Shown one piece after another: positions 42,437 through 51,436 of a stretch of 64,000 bases of DNA (positions are counted from its first letter, which is position 1; the number at the start of each line of letters is the position of its first letter). The notes under the pieces were generated by a model. That model was not told the origin of the DNA, searched no databases, and saw only the letters and a program-made list of their open reading frames with translations. The DNA is taken from assembly GCA_038207565.1 (NCBI GenBank), contig JBBQZQ010000009.1, positions 39,073 to 103,072 of the forward strand. The letters are read 5' to 3'. A program made the position numbers and the translations under genes. This stretch comes from JALZAI01 sp038207565 (GTDB taxonomy: Bacteria; Actinomycetota; Actinomycetes; Mycobacteriales; Jatrophihabitantaceae).

Positions 42437-43657
42437 CTAGACCGGCTGCTCGCGTTGGCCCCACGGCGAGCCGTAGCCGCCGGCGAGCAGATCGAGGAAC
42501 GGCACCGGGTCGAATGCCTCCGGCCCGAAGACGCCGGCGCCCGTCCACACACCCGTCGCCAACAGCTCCAGCGCGACGATCGGATTCACCGCGGTCTGCC
42601 AGACCACCGCCTGCGCCCCGTACTCCGCCATGGACCACTCGTTGTCGACCACGTGATAGAGGTACGTCGAGCGCGGCCGGTCGTCCTTGCCGGTGCCGCG
42701 CACCCAGACACCGGCGCAGGTCTTGCCCGTCATCCGGTCACCCAGCGTGGCTGGGTTCGGCAGGCAGGCGGCGACGACGTCGCGCGGGCTCACCTCGACG
42801 TCGCCGATGCGCACCGGCTCCGTCCGGTCGAGGCCGAGCAGGTGCAGCGTCTTGAGCACCCCGATGAACTCGTCGCCGAGGCCGTACTTGAAGGTGACCC
42901 GCCCGGCATCGATCCACCGCGGGATGAGCACCACCTCCTCGTGCTCGACATTCACGCACTCGACCGGTCCGATGCCTTCCGGGAAGTCGAACACCTCGGG
43001 TTCGCTGAACGGCTGCGTGGTGAACCAACCGCGGTCCTTCTCGTAGATCACCGGCGGGTTCAGGCACTCCTCGATCGTCGTCCAGATCGAGAACGACGGC
43101 GCGAAGTCGTAACCCCGCACCACGAGGTTCGCGCCGTCGCGTACGCCCGCCTCGTCGATCTCGCTGAACAGGTGATCGGCCGCATAGCGGGCGAAGACAT
43201 CGGCGAGACCCGGCTCGACTCCCATGCCCACCAGGGCGATCCGGCCGGACGCCTCCCATTGCGCGGCGAGCTCGAACTGCTCGTCACCGAGCTTCACCCC
43301 GGTCTGCGTGTACGGCTCGGACGGGTGCGGGCGCGACAGCGACATCGCCATGTCCAGGTAGTGGACGCGCTGCGCGAGTGCGGCGCGGAAGATCGGCATG
43401 GTGAAGCGCGGGTCGGTCGCGCCGAGCACCGCGTCGATCCGCTCGTCGGCGAGCAGCCTCTCGATCGCAGCCTGATCGGAGGCGTCGAGCACCGCAGCGG
43501 CGAAACGGTCGTCACCGACCTGCGCGACCACCGATGAGGCACGTGCGCCCTCGAAGTCGGCGACCATCACATGGGTGAGGAAATCGCGGCGGGCCGCGAT
43601 CAGCGCGGCGGCAGAACCGACGCCGCCCGCACCGAGGATCAGCAACCTCATGCCCAT
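42437..43657 (-). CDS. Saccharopine dehydrogenase-family oxidoreductase
   Basis: The 406-residue protein starts with the NADP-binding fingerprint RLLILGAGGVGSAAALIAARR and continues with VMVADFEGARASSVV and LDASDQAAIERLLADERIDAVLGATDP. Its C-terminal half (SEPEVFDFPEGIGPVECVNVEHEE; KYGLGDEFIGVLKTLHLLGL) fits saccharopine dehydrogenase and carboxynorspermidine synthase. Carboxynorspermidine synthases condense aspartate semialdehyde with a diamine, so a polyamine role is plausible from the neighbours. The start may be ATG at 43657 or the second Met (MRLLIL). It lies between the FAD oxidase and agmatinase genes. Confidence 0.8.
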   Translation of the reverse strand: MGMRLLILGAGGVGSAAALIAARRDFLTHVMVADFEGARASSVVAQVGDDRFAAAVLDASDQAAIERLLADERIDAVLGATDPRFTMPIFRAALAQRVHYLDMAMSLSRPHPSEPYTQTGVKLGDEQFELAAQWEASGRIALVGMGVEPGLADVFARYAADHLFSEIDEAGVRDGANLVVRGYDFAPSFSIWTTIEECLNPPVIYEKDRGWFTTQPFSEPEVFDFPEGIGPVECVNVEHEEVVLIPRWIDAGRVTFKYGLGDEFIGVLKTLHLLGLDRTEPVRIGDVEVSPRDVVAACLPNPATLGDRMTGKTCAGVWVRGTGKDDRPRSTYLYHVVDNEWSMAEYGAQAVVWQTAVNPIVALELLATGVWTGAGVFGPEAFDPVPFLDLLAGGYGSPWGQREQPV

Positions 43658-43682
43658 CCTCGCTTCGCTCGCGTGCGCTCGC

Positions 43683-45089
43683 TCATGAGTCGAACCCCAG
43701 TCCCAGCCGGTCGAGCATCCGAAGCCACGGGCCGCGGCGACCCTGGTTCCGATCGGCCCTGGCCAGGCCGCGGCGCGTCAGCTCGATACCCAGCCAGCGC
43801 GCCGGCTCCGGGGGGAACGGCGGCGGACGCGAGCGCGTCGCCCGCAGCGAGGTGGCCTCCGTCGTGCGGCCGTCGAGCAGGTCCAGCATCAGCTGCGCGC
43901 CGAAGCGGCTCGCCCCGACGCCGAGCCCGGTATAGCCGACGCTGTAGGCGACGCGGCCACCGAGGGCGGTGCGCTGGTAGGCGAAGAAGCGGGTGCATGT
44001 GTCGATCGCGCCGCCCCACGTGTGGGTGAAGAGCAGCCCGTCCAGCTGGGGGAACGTCTCGAAGAAGTGGCGCGCGAGCAGTTCGAATGTCGGCGCGCGC
44101 TGGTCGAACTCGTCACGCAATCCGTTGCGCCAGTGGTAGATCGCGTCGTACCCGCCCCACAGGATCCGGTTGTCGCGCGTCAGCCGATAGTAGTGGAACT
44201 GATTGCTGACATCCCCGATCCCTTGCCTGTTGTGCCATCCGATCGACGCCAGCTGGCCGGCCGACAGCGGCTCGGACATCAGGGCGTAGTCGTACACCGG
44301 TACCAGAAACGGGCGGACCCGCCGCAGCACCGAGGGAAAGACGTTGCCGGCCAGGGCTGCCTTCGCCGCCCGGACCGACGCGCCGCCCGCGCAGCGCAAC
44401 CGCACACCGGCTCCGTCGCGTGCCAGTCCGGTCACCTGCGTCCGTTCCGCGATGCGCACCCCGAGGCCCAGGCAGGCGGCGCGCAGCCCCCATACGAGCC
44501 GGGCGGGATCGAGGAGGGCCGTGTCGTCGCGGTGATAGCTCGCGGCGAGATAGGTCGGCGAATCGAGTTCGGCGCGCACGGCAGCACGGTCGAGGAACAC
44601 CGCGTCGTGCCCGAATCCCTTTGCCAGCGCGACGTCCTCCATCAGCCAGTCGACCTGGTGCCCCTCGGTGGCGACGTCCAGGGTGCCGGTCCGCTCGAAG
44701 CCGCAGTCGATGTCGTAACGCCCCACCGCCGACTCGATCGCGTCCAGATTCTCGCGGCCGAGCCGTTCGAGCACCGGCATGTCGGCGGGAAACCTGTCCA
44801 TGCCGTTGCCGATCCCGTGCGTCAGGCTGGCGGTGCAGAAGCCGCCGTTGCGGCCCGATGCGGCCCAGCCGGCGGTGCGGCCCTCGAGCACGAGCACGTC
44901 GCGCGATGGATCCGCCTCCTTGGCCAGCAAGGCGGTCCACAGGCCGGTGTAACCCGCGCCGACAACGACCAGATCGGTCTGCGTGTCACCGGTCAAGGGG
45001 TCGGCGGGCGGGGGCGCGTCCGGGGTGTCGAGCCAGAACGGGACGGGCACTGCGTCAGCGAGCGCGGAGCGTACCGAAGCCGGCGTCAC
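43683..45089 (-). CDS. FAD-dependent amine oxidase (PuuB/DAO-like)
   Basis: The 468-residue flavoprotein has the FAD motif DLVVVGAGYTGLWTALLAKEADPS and the second-strand GRTAGWAASGRNGGF, diagnostic of the PuuB-type DAO branch that oxidises gamma-glutamylputrescine or other amines. The family segment THTWGGAIDTCTRFFAYQR is near residue 350. The GTG start at 45089 overlaps the potC stop (GTGA), which places it in the importer operon. A paralog with the same architecture is at 58945. The exact amine is unknown. Confidence 0.85.
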   Translation of the reverse strand: MTPASVRSALADAVPVPFWLDTPDAPPPADPLTGDTQTDLVVVGAGYTGLWTALLAKEADPSRDVLVLEGRTAGWAASGRNGGFCTASLTHGIGNGMDRFPADMPVLERLGRENLDAIESAVGRYDIDCGFERTGTLDVATEGHQVDWLMEDVALAKGFGHDAVFLDRAAVRAELDSPTYLAASYHRDDTALLDPARLVWGLRAACLGLGVRIAERTQVTGLARDGAGVRLRCAGGASVRAAKAALAGNVFPSVLRRVRPFLVPVYDYALMSEPLSAGQLASIGWHNRQGIGDVSNQFHYYRLTRDNRILWGGYDAIYHWRNGLRDEFDQRAPTFELLARHFFETFPQLDGLLFTHTWGGAIDTCTRFFAYQRTALGGRVAYSVGYTGLGVGASRFGAQLMLDLLDGRTTEATSLRATRSRPPPFPPEPARWLGIELTRRGLARADRNQGRRGPWLRMLDRLGLGFDS

Positions 45090-45934
45090 GTCTTCTTCCG
45101 GCGCGAGGAGATCGCCCCGCCGACCGCGAGCAGCACGCCGAACAAGAAGATCAACGTCCCCATCACGTTCACCTGCGGCGGCACCCCGGTCCGCGACGCC
45201 CCAAAGACCCACAGCGGGAAGGTGACGGTGTTGCCCGCGTTGAAGCTGGTGATGATGTAGTCGTCGATCGACAGCGCGAAGGCGAGCAGCGCTCCGGAGA
45301 GCACGCCGGGCATGATCGAGGGAAGCGTCACCCGCCAGAATGTCGTGAATGCTCCTGCGCCGAGATCGCGTGCCGCCTCTTCCATGGACGGGTCCATGCC
45401 GGCCATGCGGGCCCGCACGGTGACCGTCACGTAGGCGATGCTGAACATGACCTGCGCGATGACGATCGTCAGGTAGCCGCGCGGGACGCCGATCGTGAGG
45501 AACAGACTCAGCAACGACGCACCCAGCACGACCTCGGGCGCTGCGATGTTGGCGAACATCAACAGGTTGACCGAACCCGACCCGCGGAACCGGTGGCGTC
45601 CGAGTGCGAGCCCCATCAGCGTGCCCATGGCGGTTGCGATGAGCGTGACGATGAGGGCGATCGTCAAGGAGTTCTCGAGCGCCTGGGTGAGGTCGGGGAT
45701 CGTGAACAACTCGCGGTACCAGCGCACCGTGAAGCCCTGCCAGCGGATGTTGAACTTCCCGGTGGTGTCGTTGAAGCCGAAGATGATCATCACGATGATC
45801 GGGGCGGACAGCCAGGCGATGACCAACCAGCCCCAGATCGGCAGCAGCAGGCGGCCGGGACGGCGCCGCCGCGGCGTGGTCGGCTGCGGTGTCACCTCGC
45901 TGCCCGTGCGCGCCGACGCGGCGGTAGCGGTCAT
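45086..45934 (-). CDS. potC: Polyamine-type ABC transporter permease, PotC-like
   Basis: The 282-residue permease has six hydrophobic helices; the first follows a 25-residue cytoplasmic leader. The EAA loop reads MEEAARDLGAGAFTTFWRVTLP, followed by LSGALLAFALSIDDYIITSF, a motif typical of PotC permeases of spermidine/putrescine importers. The ATG at 45934 overlaps the potB stop (ATGA). It pairs with PotB in the membrane and PotA supplies ATP. Confidence 0.9.
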   Translation of the reverse strand: MTATAASARTGSEVTPQPTTPRRRRPGRLLLPIWGWLVIAWLSAPIIVMIIFGFNDTTGKFNIRWQGFTVRWYRELFTIPDLTQALENSLTIALIVTLIATAMGTLMGLALGRHRFRGSGSVNLLMFANIAAPEVVLGASLLSLFLTIGVPRGYLTIVIAQVMFSIAYVTVTVRARMAGMDPSMEEAARDLGAGAFTTFWRVTLPSIMPGVLSGALLAFALSIDDYIITSFNAGNTVTFPLWVFGASRTGVPPQVNVMGTLIFLFGVLLAVGGAISSRRKKT

Positions 45935-46803
45935 CAGACGGCTGCCATCTCGAGTGCGTCCTCGGTGCCGAGCAGACGGGCGTACAGGAACACGCCGATC
46001 AGCAGCGCCGCCATCAGGATGAACGACAACGCCGACGCTCTCGGGTAGTTGAGGTTGGTGAAGTACTCCGTCTGGATGACGTTGCCGATCATGGTCGTGC
46101 GTGATCCACCCAGAATCGAGGCGTTCACATAATCCGCCGCGGCAGGAACGAACGTCAGCAGGACGCCGGCGAACACCCCCGGCATCGACAGGGGGACGAC
46201 CACCTTGGTCAGCGTGGCGCGTCGCGATCCGTAGAGATCCGCGGACGCCTCGAGCAGTGCCGGGTCCAGTCGTTCGAGCGCCACGTAGATCGGCAACACC
46301 ATGAACGGCAGGAAGTTGTAGGTCAGGCCGCCGATCACGGCGCCCGACGTGGCCAGGATGTGGAAGTCCTGTCCGACCAAGCCCCAGCTCTTGAGCGGCG
46401 ACAACACCATCCCGTTGTCCGACAGCATGAAGTTCCACGACTGCGTCCGGATCACGAACGACACGAAGAACGGCAGCAGCAGCAGGAACAGCAGGCTCGA
46501 CTTGTGCGCGCCACCGCGGAAGGCGATCCAGTACGCCACCGGGTAGCCGATCACGAGACAGAGCGCGGTGGCGAGCAGGCCGTACACCATCGACCGGATG
46601 AACTGAACGTGATACAGGTTCCAGCCCTCGGTGTAGGTCTGCCAGTGGAAGGTCTGCGAGAAACCGGACACGATGTCGCCGGTCTGCGTGGAGACCGACA
46701 GCATCACGAACGCCGGAATGACGAAGAACAGGATCAGCCACAACCAGCCGGGAAGGATGAGCAGGTACGGCGCCAGCCGAGCGCCCAGACGGGAACGACT
46801 CAC
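45934..46803 (-). CDS. potB: Polyamine-type ABC transporter permease, PotB-like
   Basis: The 289-residue permease begins RLGARLAPYLLILPGWLWLILFFVIPAFVMLSVS (LAPYLLILPGWLWLILFF is the first helix) and has the EAA loop LLEASADLYGSRRATLTKVVVPLSMPG near residue 200, with FVPAAADYVNASILGGSRT after it. Its start is 14 nt beyond the potD stop. With PotC it forms the membrane channel of a PotABCD-type importer. Confidence 0.9.
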   Translation of the reverse strand: MSRSRLGARLAPYLLILPGWLWLILFFVIPAFVMLSVSTQTGDIVSGFSQTFHWQTYTEGWNLYHVQFIRSMVYGLLATALCLVIGYPVAYWIAFRGGAHKSSLLFLLLLPFFVSFVIRTQSWNFMLSDNGMVLSPLKSWGLVGQDFHILATSGAVIGGLTYNFLPFMVLPIYVALERLDPALLEASADLYGSRRATLTKVVVPLSMPGVFAGVLLTFVPAAADYVNASILGGSRTTMIGNVIQTEYFTNLNYPRASALSFILMAALLIGVFLYARLLGTEDALEMAAV

Positions 46804-46817
46804 GGCTCAGCGCTCGC

Positions 46818-48083
46818 TCACGACTGGAAGATGGGTTCGAACAGCGAGTTCCACGTTGCCTGCTCCGACCTGCTGAGCACGCGGTAGCGGTGCAGCTTCG
46901 AATAGTCGCTCTTGCTGGGGAAGACCAGCGGGCTCGAGGCAAGGCCTGAGTAGTAGGTCTTGTCGTCCTTGCTCGTTGCGTCGGCTGCCTCCTTCTTGAA
47001 GATGTCCTGGGCGGCCGTCACGGGCGTGATGTAGTTGATGTAGTCGGCGAGCATGGCCGCGATGTCGGGCTTGTAGGCGAAGTCCATGTAGGTCATCGCG
47101 TCGAGAGGGTGCTGCGCGTGCTTCGGGATGCACATGTTGTCGGTCCAGATCGCCGCCCCCTCCTTGGGCACCACGAACTCCAGGTTGGCACCCGACGCGT
47201 TCGCCTGGAAGATGTCGCCCGACCAGGCCATCGAAGCCCACAGGTCACCCTTGGAGAGCGGGTCGATGTAATCCTGCTCGTAGTACTTGCGCACCAGAGG
47301 CTGTTGCTTCTTCAGCCAGGCCGCCGCTTTCTTCCAGTCCGCCTCGGTCGAGGTCTCGGGCTTAGCACCGACGGCGAGCAATGCACTGTTGGGTAGGTCC
47401 GCGGTATCACCGAACATCCCGATCTTGCCCTTCAGCGCCGGGTCGAGGAGGTCCTGCCAACTGGTGATCTTCTTGCCCACCCGCTTGGCGTCATACCCGA
47501 TGCCGGTGATGCCCGACTGCCACGCCATCGTGTACACGTTGCCCTTGTCGAAGCTCGGGCTCTTGACCAGCGGGCTTGCGTACTTGTTGAAATTCGTCAT
47601 CCTCGACTGGTCGAGCGCGACCAGGTAGTTCAGCTCGATGAGCTTGTCGAGGTAAATGCCGTTGGTGATGACCATCAGGTCATAGCCGGTGCCTTGACCG
47701 GCGGCGAGTTCGGGCTGAATCTTTCCGAAGAAGGGCGCAACCTCCTGAATGACTTCGCTGTATTTGACCTTGATCCCGGTCTGCTTGGTGAACAGGTTCA
47801 AGGAAGGGTGGTCGTTCTTGTTCTTCTCGCTCACGTCCATGTAGAGCGGCCAGCTCGCGAAGTCCAGCTGGCCGGTCTTGGTCTGCTTCTCCCAGAACGA
47901 CTTCGCGGCGTGGGTCGCTGCGCTGCCGGTGGGACCCTTCTTGGCACCTTCCACTCCGCAGGCGGCGAGGGACGCCACGACAGCGGCAAGCCCGCCCGCC
48001 TGCAGCGCGGTGCGACGACTGATCCGCGGGGCGGTGAGACCGCGCAGCAGATCCGCGGGCAGTTCGTTGGCGTGGTCGGGCAT
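46818..48083 (-). CDS. potD: Polyamine-type substrate-binding lipoprotein, PotD-like
   Basis: The 421-residue extracytoplasmic binding protein has a Tat/lipoprotein signal: RISRRTALQAGGLAAVVASLAACG with twin Arg and lipobox Cys near residue 42. The PotD/PotF pattern follows: LDFASWPLYMD, FTKQTGIKVKYSEVI, YDLMVITN, MAWQSGITGIGYDAKRVGKKITSWQDLLDP (MAWQSGITGIGYD is diagnostic) and MAWSGD. The start at 48083 follows GGAGG and avoids an upstream leader. It binds spermidine/putrescine or a similar amine outside the membrane and passes it to PotBC. Confidence 0.9.
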   Translation of the reverse strand: MPDHANELPADLLRGLTAPRISRRTALQAGGLAAVVASLAACGVEGAKKGPTGSAATHAAKSFWEKQTKTGQLDFASWPLYMDVSEKNKNDHPSLNLFTKQTGIKVKYSEVIQEVAPFFGKIQPELAAGQGTGYDLMVITNGIYLDKLIELNYLVALDQSRMTNFNKYASPLVKSPSFDKGNVYTMAWQSGITGIGYDAKRVGKKITSWQDLLDPALKGKIGMFGDTADLPNSALLAVGAKPETSTEADWKKAAAWLKKQQPLVRKYYEQDYIDPLSKGDLWASMAWSGDIFQANASGANLEFVVPKEGAAIWTDNMCIPKHAQHPLDAMTYMDFAYKPDIAAMLADYINYITPVTAAQDIFKKEAADATSKDDKTYYSGLASSPLVFPSKSDYSKLHRYRVLSRSEQATWNSLFEPIFQS

Positions 48084-48112
48084 GGGGAAACCTCCGTGAT
48101 GAGGGTGCGGGA

Positions 48113-49330
48113 TCATTGGTCGGAACCGGGATGCTGACTGTCGGCGAGTGCGAGCGAGTGCTCCGGGCGCCACGACAACCACACGTCGTCGTCGCGCTCG
48201 GCGACGTCGTCGGCGCCGGAGGCGTTCTGCAGGAACACCAGCAGCTCCGACCCGCCCGACGTCCTGACGGCGTACTGGGTTGACGTGCCGAGGTACACGA
48301 CCTCGGTGACCCGGCCCCGCAGCGCGCACCGGCCGGGCTTCGGCCGGTCGGTGCTGAGCACGATCTTCTCCGGGCGCACTGTCAGATCGAGCGTCCGCCC
48401 GGCCACCGCGCCGGCCCGCGCGGCATCTGCCACCACCAGCGACTCGTCGTGGGCGGTCTCGAGCACGGCGCTGACGCCGTCGATCTCGCGCACCGTCCCG
48501 CTGAGCAGGTTCGACGTTCCGATGAAACCGGCCACGAAGCGCGTGCGCGGGTGCTCGTACACCTCACGCGGCGAGCCGAGCTGTTCGATACGTCCGGCGT
48601 TCATGACCACCAGCCGATCGGACATCGTCAACGCCTCGTTCTGGTCATGGGTCACGAAGACGAAGGTGATTCCGACCTCACGCTGGATGCGTTTGAGTTC
48701 CAGCTGCATCGCCTGGCGCAGCTTGAGGTCCAGCGCGGCGAGCGGTTCGTCGAGCAGCAGAGCACGTGGCCGGTTCACCAGCGCCCGGGCAAGTGCCACG
48801 CGCTGCTGTTGGCCGCCGGACAGTTCGCGAGGGCGCCGGTCGGACTTGCCCTCGAGTTGCACCAGCTCGAGCATCTCGTTGACCCGCCGCCGGATTTCGG
48901 GCTTGGCCACGCTCTTGCGCTCCAAGCCGAAGGCCACGTTGTCGAGGACCGACATGTGCGGGAACAGCGCGTAGGACTGGAAGACCATGTTGACGTCGCG
49001 ACGGTTCGGCGGCACACCTACGACGTCCTTGCCGTAGAGCAGGATCTGACCCTGCGTCGGCTCCTCGAAACCACCCACCATCCGCAGCGTGGTCGTCTTG
49101 CCGCACCCGGAGGGCCCGAGCAGCGAGAAGAACTCGCCCTCCCCGATCAGCAGATCGACATTCTCGACCGCCGTCACGACACCGCGTCGGGAGTGGAACG
49201 ACTTGGCTATGCCGACCAGCTCGATCGCCGGGACCGGGACCGCCGGATCGGCGCGCTCATCCGCGGCGGGGGCGGCGCCGGACCGCTTGTCCACGTCGAC
49301 GGCACGCACACTGCTCGTGTTCATAGGCAT
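48113..49330 (-). CDS. potA: Polyamine-type ABC transporter ATPase, PotA-like
   Basis: The 405-residue ATPase has GPSGCGKTTTLRMVGG (Walker A), ELSGGQQQRVALARAL (signature), ALLLDEPLAALD (Walker B) and FVTHDQNEAL (H-loop), then a C-terminal TOBE-like domain (RFVAGFIGTSNLLSGTV; VRPEKIVLS), as in PotA and other osmoprotectant or polyamine ATPases. It is the first gene of the minus-strand unit potA-D-B-C-FAD-saccharopine-agmatinase. A palindrome lies in its promoter region, shared with the divergent Lrp gene. Confidence 0.92.
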   Translation of the reverse strand: MPMNTSSVRAVDVDKRSGAAPAADERADPAVPVPAIELVGIAKSFHSRRGVVTAVENVDLLIGEGEFFSLLGPSGCGKTTTLRMVGGFEEPTQGQILLYGKDVVGVPPNRRDVNMVFQSYALFPHMSVLDNVAFGLERKSVAKPEIRRRVNEMLELVQLEGKSDRRPRELSGGQQQRVALARALVNRPRALLLDEPLAALDLKLRQAMQLELKRIQREVGITFVFVTHDQNEALTMSDRLVVMNAGRIEQLGSPREVYEHPRTRFVAGFIGTSNLLSGTVREIDGVSAVLETAHDESLVVADAARAGAVAGRTLDLTVRPEKIVLSTDRPKPGRCALRGRVTEVVYLGTSTQYAVRTSGGSELLVFLQNASGADDVAERDDDVWLSWRPEHSLALADSQHPGSDQ

Positions 49331-49384
49331 TGGCCTCCAGAGGTTCCGGACGCACGCATCCTGACATGTCGTTTGCGGCTAGGA

Positions 49385-49430
49385 CAAGTGATTCCGTACT
49401 GTGGAGAGATAATTTCTACGGAATCGCTTG
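49385..49430. promoter_or_regulatory. Palindromic operator in the potA/Lrp divergent promoter
   Basis: CAAGTGATTCCGTA (49385-49398) and TACGGAATCGCTTG (49417-49430) are inverted copies matching at 13 of 14 positions, with centres 32 bp apart, which is three helical turns. The sequence between is A/T-rich. Lrp/AsnC proteins bind such dyads upstream of their own and adjacent genes. The two arms lie 35-80 nt upstream of the Lrp start and 55-100 nt upstream of the potA start. Confidence 0.65.
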
Positions 49431-49464
49431 CTCAACGTGTTTCCAACAAGTAAAAATCTCTGTT

Positions 49465-49932
49465 GTGGCGCGAAACGGACCTAGAGAGCGCGTGGACGAC
49501 ACGGCCAAGGCCATCATCGAACAGCTGCAGGCCGACGGCCGGCGTTCCTACGCCGCCATCGGCCAAGCGGTCGGCCTGTCCGAGGCTGCAGTGCGGCAAC
49601 GGGTGCAGAAACTGGTGGAAACCGGCGTCATGCAGATCGTGGCGGTCACCGATCCGATGCAGATCGGTTTCGCCCGGCAGGCGATGGTCGCACTGTCGGT
49701 TATAGGAAATGTGGAGGCGATAGCCGAGAAGCTCGCGCAGATCGACGAGGTCGACTACATCGTGGTGACCGCCGGCTCGTGGGACATCCTCGCCGAGGTC
49801 GTCGTTGAGGACGACGCCCACCTGCTGAAGCTGGTCAACGACCGGATCCGCTCGATCGACGGCGTGACCCGCACCGAATCGTTTCTCTATCTCAAGCTCG
49901 TCAAACAGACCTACAACTGGGGCGCACGATGA
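49465..49932 (+). CDS. Lrp/AsnC-family transcriptional regulator
   Basis: The 155-residue regulator has an N-terminal winged helix (DDTAKAIIEQLQADGRRSYAAIGQAVGLSEAAVRQRVQKL, of which SYAAIGQAVGLSEAAVRQRV is the recognition part) and a C-terminal RAM effector domain (QAMVALSVIGNVEAIAEKLAQIDEVDYIVVTAGSWDILAEV). The ligand is probably an amino acid or an amine. The start is GTG at 49465. It is divergent from potA and overlaps the aminotransferase gene (ATGA), so it likely controls both. Confidence 0.9.
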   Translation: MARNGPRERVDDTAKAIIEQLQADGRRSYAAIGQAVGLSEAAVRQRVQKLVETGVMQIVAVTDPMQIGFARQAMVALSVIGNVEAIAEKLAQIDEVDYIVVTAGSWDILAEVVVEDDAHLLKLVNDRIRSIDGVTRTESFLYLKLVKQTYNWGAR

Positions 49933-51326
49933 CAACTACTCCGCTCGACACCAGCCTGACCGAAGAGCTCTCGGGGCTCAGCGCAAAAGCGCGCGAGCAC
50001 CTGTGGATGCACTTCACCAAAATGTCCACCTACGCCGACTCCCCCGTGCCGACGATCGTGCGTGGCGACGGCGCCCGCATCTTCGACAGCCACGGCAAGA
50101 GCTATCTCGACGGCCTTGCCGGCCTCTTCGTCGTCCAGGCCGGGCACGGGCGTCGCGAGCTGGCCGCGGCTGCCTACCAGCAGGCACGCGAGCTCGCTTT
50201 TTTCCCGCTGTGGTCCTACGCCACTCCGCCCGCGATCGAGCTGGCCGACAGGCTGGCCGACCTCGCGCCGGGAGACATCAACAAGGTCTTCTTCACCACC
50301 GGCGGCGGCGAGGCCGTGGAAACCGCATGGAAGCTGGCCAAGCAGTATTACAAGATCACCGGCAAGCCGATGAAGCACAAGGTGATCAGCAGGCACGTCG
50401 CCTACCACGGCACCCCGCAGGGCGCGCTGTCGATCACCGGCATCCCGGACGCCAAGAAGTGGTTCGAGCCCCTCGTCCCCGGAGCCCACAAGGCGCCGAA
50501 CACGAACTTCTACCGCGCGCCGGAGCACGGTGACAACCTCAAGGAGTTCGGACGCTGGGCGGCCGACGCCATCGAACAGGCGATCGTCTACGAGGGTCCC
50601 GACACCGTGGCTGCCGTGTTCGTCGAACCTGTACAGAACTCCGGTGGCTGCTTCCCGCCGCCGCCCGGGTACTTCGAGCGGGTGCGCGAAATCTGTGACA
50701 AGTACGACGTGCTGCTCGTGTCGGACGAGGTGATCTGCGCGTTCGGACGGCTCGGCACCACCTTCGGCTGCGACAAGTTCGGCTATGTCCCGGACATGAT
50801 CACTTGCGCGAAGGGCATGACCAGCGGCTACTCCCCGATCGGTGCGTGCCTGGTGAGCGACAAGGTCGCGGAGCCGTTCTGGAACGGTGACGACTACTTC
50901 CCGCACGGCTACACCTTCGGCGGGCACCCCGTGTCTGCCGCGGTGGCGACAGCCAACCTCGACCTGTTCGACCGCGAGGGGCTCAACCAACACGTCCTGG
51001 ACAACGAGGGTGCCTTCCGCTCGACGCTGGAGAAGCTGCTCGACCTGCCCATCGTCGGCGACGTCCGCGGGGACGGCTACTTCTACGGCATCGAGCTGGT
51101 CAAGGACAAGGCGACCAAGGAGACGTTCAACGACGACGAGTCCGAGCGCCTGCTGCGCGGGTTCCTGTCCAAGGCTTTGTTCGACGCGGGCTTGTACTGC
51201 CGCGCGGACGACCGCGGCGACCCCGTCGTGCAGCTCGCACCGCCGCTCATCGTCGGGCAGCCGGAATTCGACGAGATCGAGCAGATCCTGCGCTCGGTGC
51301 TGACCGAGGCGTGGACGCGGTTGTAG
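49929..51326 (+). CDS. Class III aminotransferase, putrescine/GABA-pyruvate type
   Basis: The 465-residue PLP enzyme has the class III opening MHFTKMSTYADSPVPTIVRG, the LDGLAGLFVVQAGHGR motif, FTTGGGEAVETAWKLAKQYY (cofactor phosphate site), VISRHVAYHGTPQGALSITG and the PLP Lys295 in DMITCAKGMTSGYSPIGA. Close relatives transaminate putrescine, GABA or omega-amino acids with pyruvate. Overlap with the Lrp gene and the polyamine importer nearby support this, but the amine is not proven. Its last 34 bp occur again at 55176-55209, see the repeat entries. Confidence 0.88.
   Translation: MTTTPLDTSLTEELSGLSAKAREHLWMHFTKMSTYADSPVPTIVRGDGARIFDSHGKSYLDGLAGLFVVQAGHGRRELAAAAYQQARELAFFPLWSYATPPAIELADRLADLAPGDINKVFFTTGGGEAVETAWKLAKQYYKITGKPMKHKVISRHVAYHGTPQGALSITGIPDAKKWFEPLVPGAHKAPNTNFYRAPEHGDNLKEFGRWAADAIEQAIVYEGPDTVAAVFVEPVQNSGGCFPPPPGYFERVREICDKYDVLLVSDEVICAFGRLGTTFGCDKFGYVPDMITCAKGMTSGYSPIGACLVSDKVAEPFWNGDDYFPHGYTFGGHPVSAAVATANLDLFDREGLNQHVLDNEGAFRSTLEKLLDLPIVGDVRGDGYFYGIELVKDKATKETFNDDESERLLRGFLSKALFDAGLYCRADDRGDPVVQLAPPLIVGQPEFDEIEQILRSVLTEAWTRL
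51292..51325 (+). repeat. 34-bp direct repeat, left copy (in the aminotransferase 3' end)
   Basis: This 34-bp segment runs from codon 455 of the aminotransferase gene into the first two bases of its stop codon. It is identical to 55176-55209. The reading frame ends TTG-TAG here; at the right copy it would be TTG-TAA. The repeats start 3884 bp apart and bracket a two-gene segment. Confidence 0.95.
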
Positions 51327-51403
51327 AACAAGCCGGCTCGGTGGGCGACGACCGGGCCCCCACGAGAGTGACATCGCAGCGCCAGTGCGTGACGTCCGTC
51401 CAC

Positions 51404-51436
51404 GATCAGAGACTGCACAATCGTTCGTCTCTGATC
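51404..51436. repeat. Inverted repeat in the spacer after the aminotransferase
   Basis: Perfect 10-bp arms (GATCAGAGAC / GTCTCTGATC) enclose 13 nt. A second smaller stem (CCCTCAC / GTGAGGG) follows at 51449-51471. They lie inside the 252-nt spacer 51327-51579, which has no other gene. They could be a regulatory site for the secreted protein gene or an element end. Confidence 0.6.
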
